Notes: generated by a model from the letters alone, not told the origin. A stretch of DNA of 64,000 nt from Halomonas sp. 54_146 (GCF_001507855.1 NZ_LGEN01000006.1:1-64000); one strand, 5' to 3'. Shown: positions 18,594 to 27,286, numbered from the stretch's first letter. Translations and numbers: made by a program.

Positions 18594-20738
18594 TTGACCC
18601 GACAACGTTTGATTATTGCCGCGCTACTGATCACAGCCATTGGGGTATTTTTTGTTAGCGGTGCCCATCAGTGGTTCACCCTGGAAACGTTTAAAGCCTA
18701 CCAAAGTGACTTCCAGGCGGCGTTCAACCAACACCCTTGGCAAGTCGCGGGCATTTTTTTCGCCGTGTACGTGGGAATGTCGGCACTTTCGCTGCCGGGT
18801 GCCACGCTGCTAACCCTCCTTGGTGGCGCGCTGTTTGGCCTGGGCTGGGGGCTGCTGATCATCTCCTTTGCCAGCACCATCGGCGCAACGCTGGCTTTTT
18901 TGCTCTCGCGGTTTCTATTTCGCCAACCCATTGAGAAGCGTTTTCCGAACCAGTTTGAAGTGGTCAATCGGGGTGTCGAGCGAGACGGTGCGTTTTATCT
19001 GTTTATGCTGCGCCTAGTGCCGGTCTTCCCGTTTTTTATGATCAATTTGGTCATGGGCTTAACGCGGATTAAAACCGTGACGTTTTACGGGGTTAGCCAA
19101 TTAGCCATGCTGCCCGGCACGGCGGTTTTCGTGAATGCAGGCGGCCAATTGGGTGAGCTTGAAAGCCTTGGCGGCATTGTTTCGCCTACGCTTTTGGCGT
19201 CATTTGCCTTGCTGGCGGTGTTTCCGTGGATTGCCCGGCGCATTGTGCTGCTGGTGCAGCGGCGTAAGGCCTACCAAGGCTTTATCCGCCCCACGCACTT
19301 TGATTACGACATTGTAGTGATTGGCGGCGGTTCAGCGGGGCTGGTCACTAGCTACATTGGCAGCGCCGTGAAAGCCAAGGTAGCGCTGGTAGAAAAGCAC
19401 AAGATGGGCGGCGACTGTCTGAATACCGGCTGCGTGCCTTCTAAAGCGCTGATTCGCGCCGCCCGCGCAGCCCATGAGATTCGTACTGCGCCCAGGTTCG
19501 GGGTGACTGCCAGCGAGCCGCAGGTCGATTTTGCTAAGGTGATGGGCCACGTTCATCAAGCGATTACCGATATCGAACCCCACGATAGTGTCGAGCGCTA
19601 CTCAGGGCTTGGCGTGACGGTGTATCAAGATCACGCCACCCTAACGTCTCCCTGGGAAATTAAAGTGGGTGAGAAAACCCTCACCGCTCGCCATATCGTG
19701 CTGGCCACCGGCGCACGCCCCCGCGTACCTTCGCTTCCTGGCATTGAACACGCGCCGATTCTCACCTCGGAAAATTTATGGTCGCTCACCGAGCTGCCCA
19801 AACGCTTGGTGGTGTTAGGAGGCGGATCCATTGGCTGTGAGCTGAGCCAAAGTTTTGCCCGCCTAGGCAGCCACGTAACGCTAGTGGAAGGCACGGCGCA
19901 GCTGCTCGGCCGGGAAGACACGGAAGTGGGCGAGCACGTTGAGCGCGCGCTCAGCCAGGAAGGCGTTACCGTGATGAAGAGCGCCAACGCGCTGGAAGTC
20001 TGCCAACACGGCCAGGAACACCAACTGGTGGTAGAGCATAATGGCGAACGCCTCACGGTTGAGTTCGATTACCTGCTGGTAAGCGTTGGCCGCCAAGCCA
20101 ACGTGGAAGGCTTAGGGTTAGAAGCGCTGGGCATCACCACTACCCAAGCGGGCACCTTAGAACTTAACAAACGCCTGCAAACCCGCTTGCCCAACATTTG
20201 GGCCTGCGGTGATTTGGCGGGGCCTTTCCAGCTCACCCACGCCGCCGCGCATCAGGCCTGGCACGCGGCGGTTAACGCCCTGTTTGGCGAGCTGAAAAGC
20301 TTTGCGGTGGACTACCGCTTTATGCCCGCCGTTACCTACGTTCAGCCGGAAGTAGCGCGGGTCGGGCTAAACGAAAAAGAGGCCACCGCCAAAGGGGTGG
20401 CGTTTGAAGTCACCCGCTACGCCATGAGCGAAAGCGACCGCGCCATTGCCGAAGGCGCCACGGAAGGTTTTATCAAGGTGCTCACCGTGCCCGGCAAAGA
20501 TAAGATCCTCGGCGCCACCATCGTGGCGGAAAACGCCGGGGAGTGGCTGGGTGAATTTACCATCGCCATGAAGCATGGGCTGGGGCTTAACAAGCTGCTG
20601 GGCACCATTCACCCCTACCCCACCCTGGGCGAAGCCGCCAAGGCTACCGCAGGCGTGTGGAAAAACGCCCACAAACCCGAGCGTATTCTCAGGCTGCTTG
20701 CACGCTACTTCCGCTGGCGGCGGGGCAACGAAAAATGA
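18594..20738 (+). CDS. TVP38/TMEM64 membrane domain fused to a mercuric-reductase-like flavoprotein
   Basis: A 714-residue fusion. Residues 1-225 are a DedA/TVP38-type membrane domain (helices near 8-22, 52-80, 86-108, 145-180 and 200-222; the family motif region includes GGALFGLGWG and FMLRLVPVFPFFMINLVMG). Residues 237-714 are a class I pyridine nucleotide-disulfide oxidoreductase: GGGSAGL FAD motif, redox-active CLNTGC (C275, C280), NAD motif VVLGGGSIGCELSQ, and C-terminal HPYPTLGEAAK. There is no N-terminal heavy-metal-associated domain and no C-terminal vicinal cysteine pair, so mercury reduction is unlikely. Start is TTG after GGAGACG. The electron acceptor is unknown. Confidence 0.88.
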   Translation: MTRQRLIIAALLITAIGVFFVSGAHQWFTLETFKAYQSDFQAAFNQHPWQVAGIFFAVYVGMSALSLPGATLLTLLGGALFGLGWGLLIISFASTIGATLAFLLSRFLFRQPIEKRFPNQFEVVNRGVERDGAFYLFMLRLVPVFPFFMINLVMGLTRIKTVTFYGVSQLAMLPGTAVFVNAGGQLGELESLGGIVSPTLLASFALLAVFPWIARRIVLLVQRRKAYQGFIRPTHFDYDIVVIGGGSAGLVTSYIGSAVKAKVALVEKHKMGGDCLNTGCVPSKALIRAARAAHEIRTAPRFGVTASEPQVDFAKVMGHVHQAITDIEPHDSVERYSGLGVTVYQDHATLTSPWEIKVGEKTLTARHIVLATGARPRVPSLPGIEHAPILTSENLWSLTELPKRLVVLGGGSIGCELSQSFARLGSHVTLVEGTAQLLGREDTEVGEHVERALSQEGVTVMKSANALEVCQHGQEHQLVVEHNGERLTVEFDYLLVSVGRQANVEGLGLEALGITTTQAGTLELNKRLQTRLPNIWACGDLAGPFQLTHAAAHQAWHAAVNALFGELKSFAVDYRFMPAVTYVQPEVARVGLNEKEATAKGVAFEVTRYAMSESDRAIAEGATEGFIKVLTVPGKDKILGATIVAENAGEWLGEFTIAMKHGLGLNKLLGTIHPYPTLGEAAKATAGVWKNAHKPERILRLLARYFRWRRGNEK

Positions 20739-21940
20739 CGCCCCCTATGAAAAAACTTGTGCTGATTGGCGCGGGCCATGCCCACGCTTTCGTGCTGGAA
20801 GCTTTTGCCAAGCGCCCAGACCCGACAATTGCTATCACCGTGGTCAGCGACAGTGCGTTGGCCGCCTATTCCGGCAGCGTGCCTGCCTGGCTGGCGGGTG
20901 AATGTACGCTACGCGAGACACAAATAGATGTGGCCGCGCTAGCGCAACGGGCGGGTGCTCGCTTAATCACCTCGCCTGCGGTAGCGCTCGATACCTCTAC
21001 GCGCCAGGTAACGCTGGCTAACGGCGAAGTGATCCCTTTTGATGTGGCCTCGTTTAACGTGGGCTCTACGCTGATGTTGCCTGAACAAACGTTGCCAGAG
21101 CAGCCGTTTTCCGAAACGTATGACGAACAGCGCCCCTACTTGTTGGCCATGCGCCCGCTAAGTTCACTGCACCACCGCTGGCAAGCGCTAAGAGAGAACG
21201 TCGAACAGCTTCCCCAAGGCTCCCGCCAGCGGGTGGTGAGCATAGGCGGCGGCGCGGCAGGCTGTGAAACCTTGATGAGCGTGCTGGCGCAGCTTCGTCA
21301 ACAGCGCCCGGATATTAGCTGGCAGGGCGCGCTAGTCAGCGCCTCAACGACGCTGCTACCCGGCGCGGGGAGGCTGCCCCGCTGGTTAACAAAGCGGGCG
21401 CTGCACCGGGCAGGCATTACGGTGCTTCACGGCGTGCGTGGTCAGGCGCTAATAGCCGGTGGCGTGCGCACCTCTGAGGGCGAACTCATTAACGCGGATA
21501 TCGTGCTGTGGGCAACCGGGGCTGTGGGTCACCCGTGGCTTGCTGATACTCAGCTTCCGTTGGATAAACACGGCTTTATTCGGGTAGGAAAAAGCTTGGA
21601 TGTTGTCGGCCAGCCGGGGCTGTTCGCCGCTGGCGACTGTGCCGCGTTCAACCCACCACTGCACGCTTCTCCACTGCACTCTTCTTCTCTGCCTAAGGCC
21701 GGCGTTTACGCCGTGCGCATGGGGCCGCTGCTTGCCGACAATCTGCGCGCCGCCTGCCACCGTGAACCGCTGGCTACTTGGCAGCCACCTAAACGCGTGC
21801 TGGCCCTAATTGGCACTGGCGACGGCCACGCGATTGCCAGCCGTGGCCAGGTCGGCTTTTCAGGCCGCTGGGTATGGGAATGGAAAAAGCGGATTGATGC
21901 GCGCTTTATTGCCCGCTTCAATCCGCCTTTTGAACGTTAA
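20735..21940 (+). CDS. FAD-dependent pyridine nucleotide-disulfide oxidoreductase, SelD-N-terminal type
   Basis: A 401-residue flavoprotein resembling the oxidoreductase domain found fused to the N terminus of selenophosphate synthetase (TIGR03169) and type II NADH dehydrogenases. It has the FAD motif LVLIGAGHAHAFVLEAF, NAD motif VVSIGGGAAGCE, VLWATGAV and GLFAAGDCAAF. There is no attached SelD domain. ATG at 20735 overlaps the upstream stop (ATGA); an ATG at 20747 is equally possible. Closing gene of the plus-strand cluster, with selenodomain-associated relatives just upstream. Confidence 0.82.
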   Translation: MTPPMKKLVLIGAGHAHAFVLEAFAKRPDPTIAITVVSDSALAAYSGSVPAWLAGECTLRETQIDVAALAQRAGARLITSPAVALDTSTRQVTLANGEVIPFDVASFNVGSTLMLPEQTLPEQPFSETYDEQRPYLLAMRPLSSLHHRWQALRENVEQLPQGSRQRVVSIGGGAAGCETLMSVLAQLRQQRPDISWQGALVSASTTLLPGAGRLPRWLTKRALHRAGITVLHGVRGQALIAGGVRTSEGELINADIVLWATGAVGHPWLADTQLPLDKHGFIRVGKSLDVVGQPGLFAAGDCAAFNPPLHASPLHSSSLPKAGVYAVRMGPLLADNLRAACHREPLATWQPPKRVLALIGTGDGHAIASRGQVGFSGRWVWEWKKRIDARFIARFNPPFER

Positions 21941-21950
21941 ATATCGCTAA

Positions 21951-22403
21951 TTAATTTGCTTCGCGCCAGCCACCGAGTACGCGGCTGTCTGGGCCGAAAA
22001 ACACCAGCCGGTCGTGGTCGATCAAGTAGCGGTAAGCCGTATCGAGCATATCCGTTACCCGCTTGGCGTCTGCCAACTGAGGGCAGGCCATGCGTGTCGA
22101 AGCGAGCTGACTAAACTCAATCCGCTGGCTCCCCCCCAGGCTCACCTTGCCGGTAAAGCGGTTGCAGCCATCCGACCCGCTTACCTTGCCGTCACGTTCA
22201 ATGCGGAAAAAGGGCGTTTCCGGCATCGAAAGCCGTTCATCAGTGCCTACCAGCAGTAAGTTCCAGCGCTGCTCGACAATCTGGCCAGATAACGCCGTGC
22301 CTTGCGGGGCACCCTGACGCTCTTGCTGAGGCGCGCTGCTACAAGCGCTCACCAACAGTGCCACGCCTAAGCCAATCAGCGTATTGCGGGTTTGTCCTTT
22401 CAC
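21951..22403 (-). CDS. META-domain lipoprotein (HslJ-like)
   Basis: A 150-residue putative outer membrane lipoprotein: signal peptide with lipobox LVSAC (Cys21), then a META/HslJ domain with the characteristic GSDGCNRFTGKV and STRMACPQLAD segments. Related HslJ proteins are linked to heat-shock and novobiocin resistance; the precise role is unknown. It is convergent with the FAD gene (10-bp gap, no terminator visible) and lies downstream of the glyoxalase-like gene on the same strand. Confidence 0.8.
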   Translation of the reverse strand: MKGQTRNTLIGLGVALLVSACSSAPQQERQGAPQGTALSGQIVEQRWNLLLVGTDERLSMPETPFFRIERDGKVSGSDGCNRFTGKVSLGGSQRIEFSQLASTRMACPQLADAKRVTDMLDTAYRYLIDHDRLVFFGPDSRVLGGWREAN

Positions 22404-22423
22404 CTTGCCCGTACTCCCGTTTA

Positions 22424-22472
22424 TTTACCAACGATCTTTTACCAACGATCTTTGCCAGCTGGCTTTACCAAC
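22424..22472. repeat. 14-bp tandem repeat after the glyoxalase gene
   Basis: TTTACCAACGATCT occurs twice in direct succession (22424-22437 and 22438-22451). A third partial copy, TTTACCAAC at 22464-22472, overlaps the stop codon of the glyoxalase-like gene. Confidence 0.85.
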
Positions 22473-22905
22473 TGCCGCTGTTTTCCATAGAGGCCCAAGG
22501 TTCTTGCGGTGCTAGGGCATCGCCCTTCTGCAATAGTTCTACGGAAATACCGTCGGGGGATTTTACAAACGCCATATGACCATCGCGGGGTGGGCGATTA
22601 ATGGTGACGCCGTTATCTTGAAGCTTTTTGCACAGCGCGTAGATGTCGTCTACGCGATAGGCCAAGTGGCCGAAATTGCGTCCACCGGAATACGTTTCGG
22701 GGTCCCAATTATAGGTTAACTCAAGTTCAGGGGCGGTAAGTGTTGCGGAACGTTCCTCATCGTCAGGGGCGGCAAGAAACACAAGCGTAAAGCGCCCTTT
22801 TTCGTTCTCTTTACGCCGCACTTCTTTGAGCCCCAGAAGGTCGCAATAAAACCTCAGCGAGGCGTCTAAGTCACTTACCCGCACCATGGTGTGAAGATAT
22901 TGCAT
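22465..22905 (-). CDS. gloA: Lactoylglutathione lyase (glyoxalase I)-like protein
   Basis: VOC-fold metalloenzyme that isomerises the methylglyoxal-glutathione hemithioacetal. The 146-residue product has the metal ligands of GloA: H5 in YLHTMVRV, a glutamate in LELTYNWD, a histidine in [10 protein letters not shown] and a glutamate in [24 protein letters not shown] and the GGRNFGHLA block are typical GloA. The length is slightly over the 135 residues of E. coli GloA because of a C-terminal tail. Ribosome site AAGGAACC. The stop region is duplicated downstream. Confidence 0.92.
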   Translation of the reverse strand: MQYLHTMVRVSDLDASLRFYCDLLGLKEVRRKENEKGRFTLVFLAAPDDEERSATLTAPELELTYNWDPETYSGGRNFGHLAYRVDDIYALCKKLQDNGVTINRPPRDGHMAFVKSPDGISVELLQKGDALAPQEPWASMENSGSW

Positions 22906-22939
22906 AACGGTTCCTTCTCAGTGTGCTAGCGGTGGCCGC

Positions 22940-23389
22940 TTAGTGTGTATATTCGCGGAATATGGCGGGCGGTTGCTGGTCGCTGCGCCAACTCAATACG
23001 GCATAGTCATCCACACGGCCAGTTTCCATGCCGGGTGAGCCATGGGGCATACCCGGTACCGTTAACCCAACCACCTCTGGGCGCCCTTCCAGCAGGCGCT
23101 GTATATCAGACGCGGGCACGTGGCCTTCAATTACATAGCCCTCGACGATGGCCGTGTGGCATGACGCGAGTTCTGGTGTCACACCGTTGGCTATTTTAAT
23201 CTCACGCAAGTCACCGTCACGGTGGTGATTAACCTCAAAACCATGCGCTTCTAAATGAGCGACCCAGTTTCCACAGCAACCGCAATTAGGGTCACTGTGT
23301 ACCTCAATGACCGGAGCGGCAAACGTATGGGCACTGGCGATAAGAAAGACGCCACCGAACAGGTAGTTTCTTAGACAAAAATGTGACAT
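22940..23389 (-). CDS. DUF411 periplasmic metal-binding protein
   Basis: A 149-residue exported protein: signal peptide ending near AFA at residue 24, then the DUF411 signature SDPNCGCCGNWVAHL, with cysteines arranged C-G-C-C, followed by CHTAIV and the GLTVPGMPHGSPGME motif with histidine and methionines. DUF411 proteins often sit in copper-handling neighbourhoods, so copper binding is likely but is family knowledge rather than shown here. It is transcribed divergently from the membrane hydrolase at 23468. Confidence 0.85.
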   Translation of the reverse strand: MSHFCLRNYLFGGVFLIASAHTFAAPVIEVHSDPNCGCCGNWVAHLEAHGFEVNHHRDGDLREIKIANGVTPELASCHTAIVEGYVIEGHVPASDIQRLLEGRPEVVGLTVPGMPHGSPGMETGRVDDYAVLSWRSDQQPPAIFREYTH

Positions 23390-23467
23390 AAAGCCAGCTC
23401 CTTTTTAAAACTGTATAGTAACGTATGTTCTTTCTATCTTAGCGGGGTTTGCCCGCCGGAGAAACCT

Positions 23468-24538
23468 GTGGATTCAGTAACTCAAGCCGCATTGGGTGCA
23501 GCCATTGGCGGCGCTGTACTAGGCCGGCGCTTGGGCCGTAAGGCCGTACTCATTGGTGCCTTGGTGGGCACCCTTCCAGATTTGGACGTGGTGCTGGATT
23601 ATGGCGACGCGGTGGCCAACGTTACCGAGCATCGCGGTTTTAGCCACTCACTCTTTGTGCTGTCCGGTTTGGCGACCCTGCTGGCGCTGCTAACGGCGCG
23701 CTTTGCTACTGCGAAGGATATTACGCTGCTTCGCTGGTGGTGTTTTTTCGCGCTGATACTGATCACTCACCCTTTATTAGATGCCCTTACCACTTACGGC
23801 ACCCAACTATTTTGGCCGCTTGATGTGTCCCCTGCCGCGTGGCCGATTATTTTTATTATCGACCCGTTTTATACGCTGCCATTATTGCTCGCCTTGGGTA
23901 TCGCCTTGGTATCTCAGCGGGTACGCAAAGCCTGCACGTGGGGGTTAGCCATTTCGAGCGTTTACTTAATGATGGCAGCGGGTGCGAAGATAATGGTAGA
24001 GCAGCGTTTGGCACCTGTTCTGGCGGAGCAGGGGCTGCAGGACGCGCCGCGACTGGTTCAGCCTACGCCGTTCAATATCGTGCTCTGGCGCGCCACGGTC
24101 ATTGACGGCGACCGCTATTATGAAAGCTTGGTTGGCCTATTGGATGGCGACCACGCGCCGCAGCTGGAGCCGCTCATTCGTAACACTGAGCTTGAGAGTG
24201 CCGCACTGGCCGGCCATCAAGGTCAGCGCTTAACATGGTTTACCGGGCCTTTCTTACGCTATGAAAACCGCCTGTTAGACGGTCAGGAAACCTTAATCGC
24301 CACGGATATCCGCCTCGGCTTTCCAGGGTTTCATCCGTTCAGTTTTACGCTGGCAACGCGGGATGGCGAGATGTGGCAACCGGTGGAAACGAGCGAGCAA
24401 CTCGAAACCTCTCGGAATCTTCGTTTAGAAACACTTTCTCGGCTTGCTTCCAGGGCTGCTGGCGATACATCAGCCCTTTGCGCCAGCGACTTTGTGGCAC
24501 CGAAGTGGCGAGCCGAGCGGGTTGTTTATCGCTGCTGA
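23468..24538 (+). CDS. Membrane-bound metal-dependent hydrolase, YdjM/DUF457 family
   Basis: A 356-residue inner-membrane protein. The N terminus MDSVTQAALGAAIGGAVLGR, then GTLPDLDVVLDYG, HRGFSHSLFV and ITHPLLDALTTYG, carry the conserved Asp/His metal ligands of the LexA-regulated YdjM/YfhO-like hydrolase family. Several hydrophobic helices lie between residues 60 and 180, and the C-terminal third is soluble. The start is GTG with GGAGAAACC upstream. The substrate is unknown. Confidence 0.85.
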   Translation: MDSVTQAALGAAIGGAVLGRRLGRKAVLIGALVGTLPDLDVVLDYGDAVANVTEHRGFSHSLFVLSGLATLLALLTARFATAKDITLLRWWCFFALILITHPLLDALTTYGTQLFWPLDVSPAAWPIIFIIDPFYTLPLLLALGIALVSQRVRKACTWGLAISSVYLMMAAGAKIMVEQRLAPVLAEQGLQDAPRLVQPTPFNIVLWRATVIDGDRYYESLVGLLDGDHAPQLEPLIRNTELESAALAGHQGQRLTWFTGPFLRYENRLLDGQETLIATDIRLGFPGFHPFSFTLATRDGEMWQPVETSEQLETSRNLRLETLSRLASRAAGDTSALCASDFVAPKWRAERVVYRC

Positions 24539-24587
24539 GAATTTCTTTTTCTCGCTATTTCTTTCTCTATTATTAGGCTCGCCTCGG

Positions 24588-25337
24588 CTATGGCGCGATA
24601 CCCTGGCCACAGCCGCTGTACTGCTCGCCGTCTATCGTCAATGTGACGCGGGCAGGATACGGCTGACCTTTCATATCATCAAAACACGCCCCCGCTTCGA
24701 TACGCACACGAAAAAAGTGCTTGCTGTTGGCGTTTTCGATCACCACACGGCCTGCATCGTTGTCCATCACGCTCACCATATAGGGCAAGGTTTGCGTTTC
24801 GGTGCCGTAGGCGGTTGTCCAGGTCATCACGGGTACGTCGTGGGCGAGCTCAATCGACCAGCCCGGCTCGTTACCCCGCCCCAGAAACATCACGCCGGGG
24901 TGGTTGGCGCGGGTTGCTGCTGCTCGGCGCTGCCCCAACTGACACTGCAACTGACCGCGCGGCGTTTCCACCTGGGCTTGGTCTCCCCGGTTCCAGAAGC
25001 TGATTTCACCGTCTTGATAACGGGCACCGCTGGCCACTACAGCTTGGGGCAGCTGCCATGCGCCATGCAGCGACCATAAGCGCAAATCGTTGGCATTGGT
25101 GGCGGTGACTAAATGCTGCTGTGCAGGCTCACAGTGCCACGCATCAAAGCGCTGCGCAGAACCAGGAAACAGCGATGAGGGCAAAAAAGGCGCGCGGTTA
25201 TCTAGCGTGGCCTGGTTAGCGGCTAGCGTTTGTGTGGAGGTGACAGCCTGTGAAGAAGGTGTGGCTGCGCAGCCTGCTAACACAGCCGCTATGCCCATCG
25301 CGGCTGTTGCCCATACGAGTGTTGTTTGTGTGTTCAT
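24588..25337 (-). CDS. Lipoprotein with COG3650 and MliC-like regions
   Basis: A 249-residue lipoprotein with lipobox VLAGC (Cys23). The middle (about 65-125) resembles the MliC lysozyme-inhibitor fold (FDAWHCEPAQQHLV ... ARYQDGEISFWNRGDQAQVETPRGQLQCQL), and the C-terminal half (about 145-246) carries RGNEPGWSIEL and a paired C-terminal cysteine typical of COG3650 membrane lipoproteins. Lysozyme inhibition is inferred from the MliC-like part. It is convergent with the 23468 gene. Confidence 0.75.
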   Translation of the reverse strand: MNTQTTLVWATAAMGIAAVLAGCAATPSSQAVTSTQTLAANQATLDNRAPFLPSSLFPGSAQRFDAWHCEPAQQHLVTATNANDLRLWSLHGAWQLPQAVVASGARYQDGEISFWNRGDQAQVETPRGQLQCQLGQRRAAATRANHPGVMFLGRGNEPGWSIELAHDVPVMTWTTAYGTETQTLPYMVSVMDNDAGRVVIENANSKHFFRVRIEAGACFDDMKGQPYPARVTLTIDGEQYSGCGQGIAP

Positions 25338-25379
25338 CGCCCCGCGCTCTCTGTATGACTGAGTTTATGACTTACCGCT

Positions 25380-25892
25380 TTACCGACGTTTAAACGCTTG
25401 CAGGTCGTTAGTATCGATACTTTGCACCTTCGGGGGCAGCCCCTGCTCTTCACGCTTGAGCTTAACCTGCATTTTTTCGGCTAGCCGCTCAGCGTCATCG
25501 TCGGTAGTGCGCCCATTAAGCTCGGCCAGCTGCGCCATGCCCTGGTGATAGAAGGTAAGCAAATCCAGCGCCGTGCGGTTATCTTCTTCCACCGCTTTGC
25601 GCAGTGTGGATAAGTAGCCGCTTACTTGGGAAAGGTGATGCTTAAGTTGCCAGACATAGCGCACTTCCGTCATCCATGGGCGCTCACGCAGCACCGCAAA
25701 TAGCGCGCTGGTGGCCAGTAGCCCAAGCAGCACGCCCAGGGCGTTGAGCCATAGGCTGCTGCCAAAGGTGGTGGTTAGCAGCATGGAGAATAGAAGGCCA
25801 AAAATAATCAGTTGCCCCGCCATGGCAAAGCTGATCATGCGGGCTTTGCGGCGGTAGGACTCGGGGTCGTGATGCTCTAGGGTAAATACCAT
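25380..25892 (-). CDS. DUF3087 family protein
   Basis: A 170-residue protein beginning MVFTLEHHDPESYRRKAR, the typical DUF3087 N terminus, with two adjacent hydrophobic helices (about 26-70) and a charged helical C terminus ending KRR. The start at 25892 has GAGG upstream; a longer frame to 25946 would add a basic extension not typical of the family. The function is unknown. Downstream of aroG on the same strand. Confidence 0.8.
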   Translation of the reverse strand: MVFTLEHHDPESYRRKARMISFAMAGQLIIFGLLFSMLLTTTFGSSLWLNALGVLLGLLATSALFAVLRERPWMTEVRYVWQLKHHLSQVSGYLSTLRKAVEEDNRTALDLLTFYHQGMAQLAELNGRTTDDDAERLAEKMQVKLKREEQGLPPKVQSIDTNDLQAFKRR

Positions 25893-25970
25893 GGCCAGCC
25901 TCATCATTTTTGCAAAGGCTCTATGATACGGGGCTGGCCGGGGCAAACAAGTAATAGCGTTAGCGAGCGC

Positions 25971-27020
25971 TTAACTCCAACGCTCTGCGGCGGTTTTCAG
26001 CAGGTGTTCGGTGGTTTCCCAACCCATACAGGCATCGGTGACCGAGACGCCATAACGCATGGCACCCGGTTTGAGCGGCTGCTTGCCTTCAAATAGATGG
26101 CTTTCCAGCATTAGCGCAACTAAGTTCGCCTCGCCCGCCTGGCGCTGCGCCAATACATCTAGCATCACTTCACTCTGGCGGCGATGATCTTTGCGGGCAT
26201 TAGCATGGCTGCAATCCACCATCAGCCTTGGGTTTTGCCCGGCATTACGCAGTGCATTAGTAGCCGCCCGCACATGCTGGGTCTGGTAGTTGGGCTCACC
26301 GTGACCACCGCGTAGCACTACGTGGGTGTGCGGGTTACCAGCGGTTTGCTGAACCACTGGGTGGCCTTGAGCGTCTATCGCGAAGCGCTGATGGGGGTGG
26401 GCTGCGGCACTCATGGCATCAATGGCCACCTGTACATCGCCACTGGTGGCATTTTTGAAACCTACCGCTGCCGATAAATCACTGGCCAGCTCCCGATGCA
26501 GCTGCGACTCAGTAGTGCGTGCGCCGATGGCCACCCAGCTGAGCAAATCGTCGACGTAGGGGGCAAGCATCGGTTGTAAAAGCTCAGTGGCCACCGGCAG
26601 GCCGCGCGCGGCAACCGCGTGCATCAGCTGACGAGAAAGCGCCAAGCCGCGGGGCATATCACCGCTGCCATCCAAGCCTGGGTCGTAGGCCAGCCCTTTC
26701 CAGCCCACGGTGGTGCGCGGCTTTTCAACGTAAACGCGCATTACCGGCAAAATCCGCTCGCTGATCTCTTCACTGAGCACGGCCAGGCGGTCGGCGTATT
26801 CAAGCGCGGCGTCGGGGTCATCAATGGAGCAAGGGCCAACCACGACCAGCAGACGATCATCGTGGCCGCTTAGGATTTGCTGAACAGCGCTGCGTTGGCG
26901 GGCAATTTGCTCGCTTAACGGGGTATTTAGCGAGACGCGCTGACGAAGTTCAGCGGGGGTAGGCAGCCGGTTGGCCGTGGATGTAGGGCGATTAATAACT
27001 GAGCTGATAGGCGCATTCAT
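25971..27020 (-). CDS. 3-deoxy-7-phosphoheptulonate (DAHP) synthase, class I
   Basis: First enzyme of the shikimate pathway, condensing phosphoenolpyruvate with erythrose 4-phosphate. The 349-residue product has the AroF/G/H signatures: LLVVVGPCSIDDP, MRVYVEKPRTTVGWKGL, AIGARTTESQLHRELAS, VGFKNATSGD, and VDCSHANARKDHRRQ with metal-site Cys/His. The ATG at 27020 is preferred (GGAG 8 nt upstream, family-like MNAPISS); another ATG lies at 27047. Which feedback type (Phe, Tyr or Trp) cannot be fixed by eye. It is preceded by a transcription attenuator with an aromatic leader peptide (27287-27444) and a coupled small ORF (27023-27190). Confidence 0.93.
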   Translation of the reverse strand: MNAPISSVINRPTSTANRLPTPAELRQRVSLNTPLSEQIARQRSAVQQILSGHDDRLLVVVGPCSIDDPDAALEYADRLAVLSEEISERILPVMRVYVEKPRTTVGWKGLAYDPGLDGSGDMPRGLALSRQLMHAVAARGLPVATELLQPMLAPYVDDLLSWVAIGARTTESQLHRELASDLSAAVGFKNATSGDVQVAIDAMSAAAHPHQRFAIDAQGHPVVQQTAGNPHTHVVLRGGHGEPNYQTQHVRAATNALRNAGQNPRLMVDCSHANARKDHRRQSEVMLDVLAQRQAGEANLVALMLESHLFEGKQPLKPGAMRYGVSVTDACMGWETTEHLLKTAAERWS

Positions 27021-27022
27021 GA

Positions 27023-27190
27023 TTAGTTCTCCGCAGTCGTGTGACATCGTATGGCTGTGTGACCACCCAGGTGTACACGGTCGGAGGTGGCAGCTAGCAC
27101 CGACCGTGTGTCGCTAAATCGCCAGCCATAGCAATAGCCTGCAAAGCCGATGGTCGTAGCGATAGCGTTGGTCAGTGCGCGATAAATCAT
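27023..27190 (-). CDS. Small ORF (55 aa) coupled to the DAHP synthase gene
   Basis: A 55-codon ORF with a strong ribosome site (AAGGAG, 7 nt before ATG) whose TAA ends 2 nt before the DAHP synthase ATG; the synthase ribosome site GGAG lies inside its last codons. The peptide has a hydrophobic start and a cluster GFAGYCYGWRF rich in Tyr, Trp and Phe codons, followed by a polar tail. It is located after the attenuator terminator. It could be a second regulatory leader or a coupling ORF; a functional small protein is also possible. I do not recognise homologues. The sequence 27075-27109 within it forms a strong hairpin. Confidence 0.6.
   Translation of the reverse strand: MIYRALTNAIATTIGFAGYCYGWRFSDTRSVLAATSDRVHLGGHTAIRCHTTAEN
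27075..27109. promoter_or_regulatory. 10-bp inverted repeat hairpin before the DAHP synthase start
   Basis: ACACGGTCGG (27075-27084) is perfectly complementary to CCGACCGTGT (27100-27109) across a 15-nt loop. It lies 55-90 nt upstream of the synthase ATG, inside the small ORF. There is no following T run, so it is more likely an RNA control hairpin or a protein-binding dyad than a terminator. Confidence 0.6.
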
Positions 27191-27286
27191 GATGCTGCTC
27201 CTTGATGAATGAATGATGAAAAGTAGCTAATTACACAAAACCCTGTTTCAAAATAGCCAGATCCAAAATAGCCAGGCTCAAAACGC

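Noticed and set aside
18594-20738. Mercuric reductase (merA)
   Set aside because: No heavy-metal-associated N-terminal domain and no C-terminal vicinal cysteine pair; no mer genes nearby.
24444-25079. A 211-codon plus-strand ORF
   Set aside because: Overlaps the 3' end of the membrane hydrolase and runs antisense to a lipoprotein with a good lipobox.
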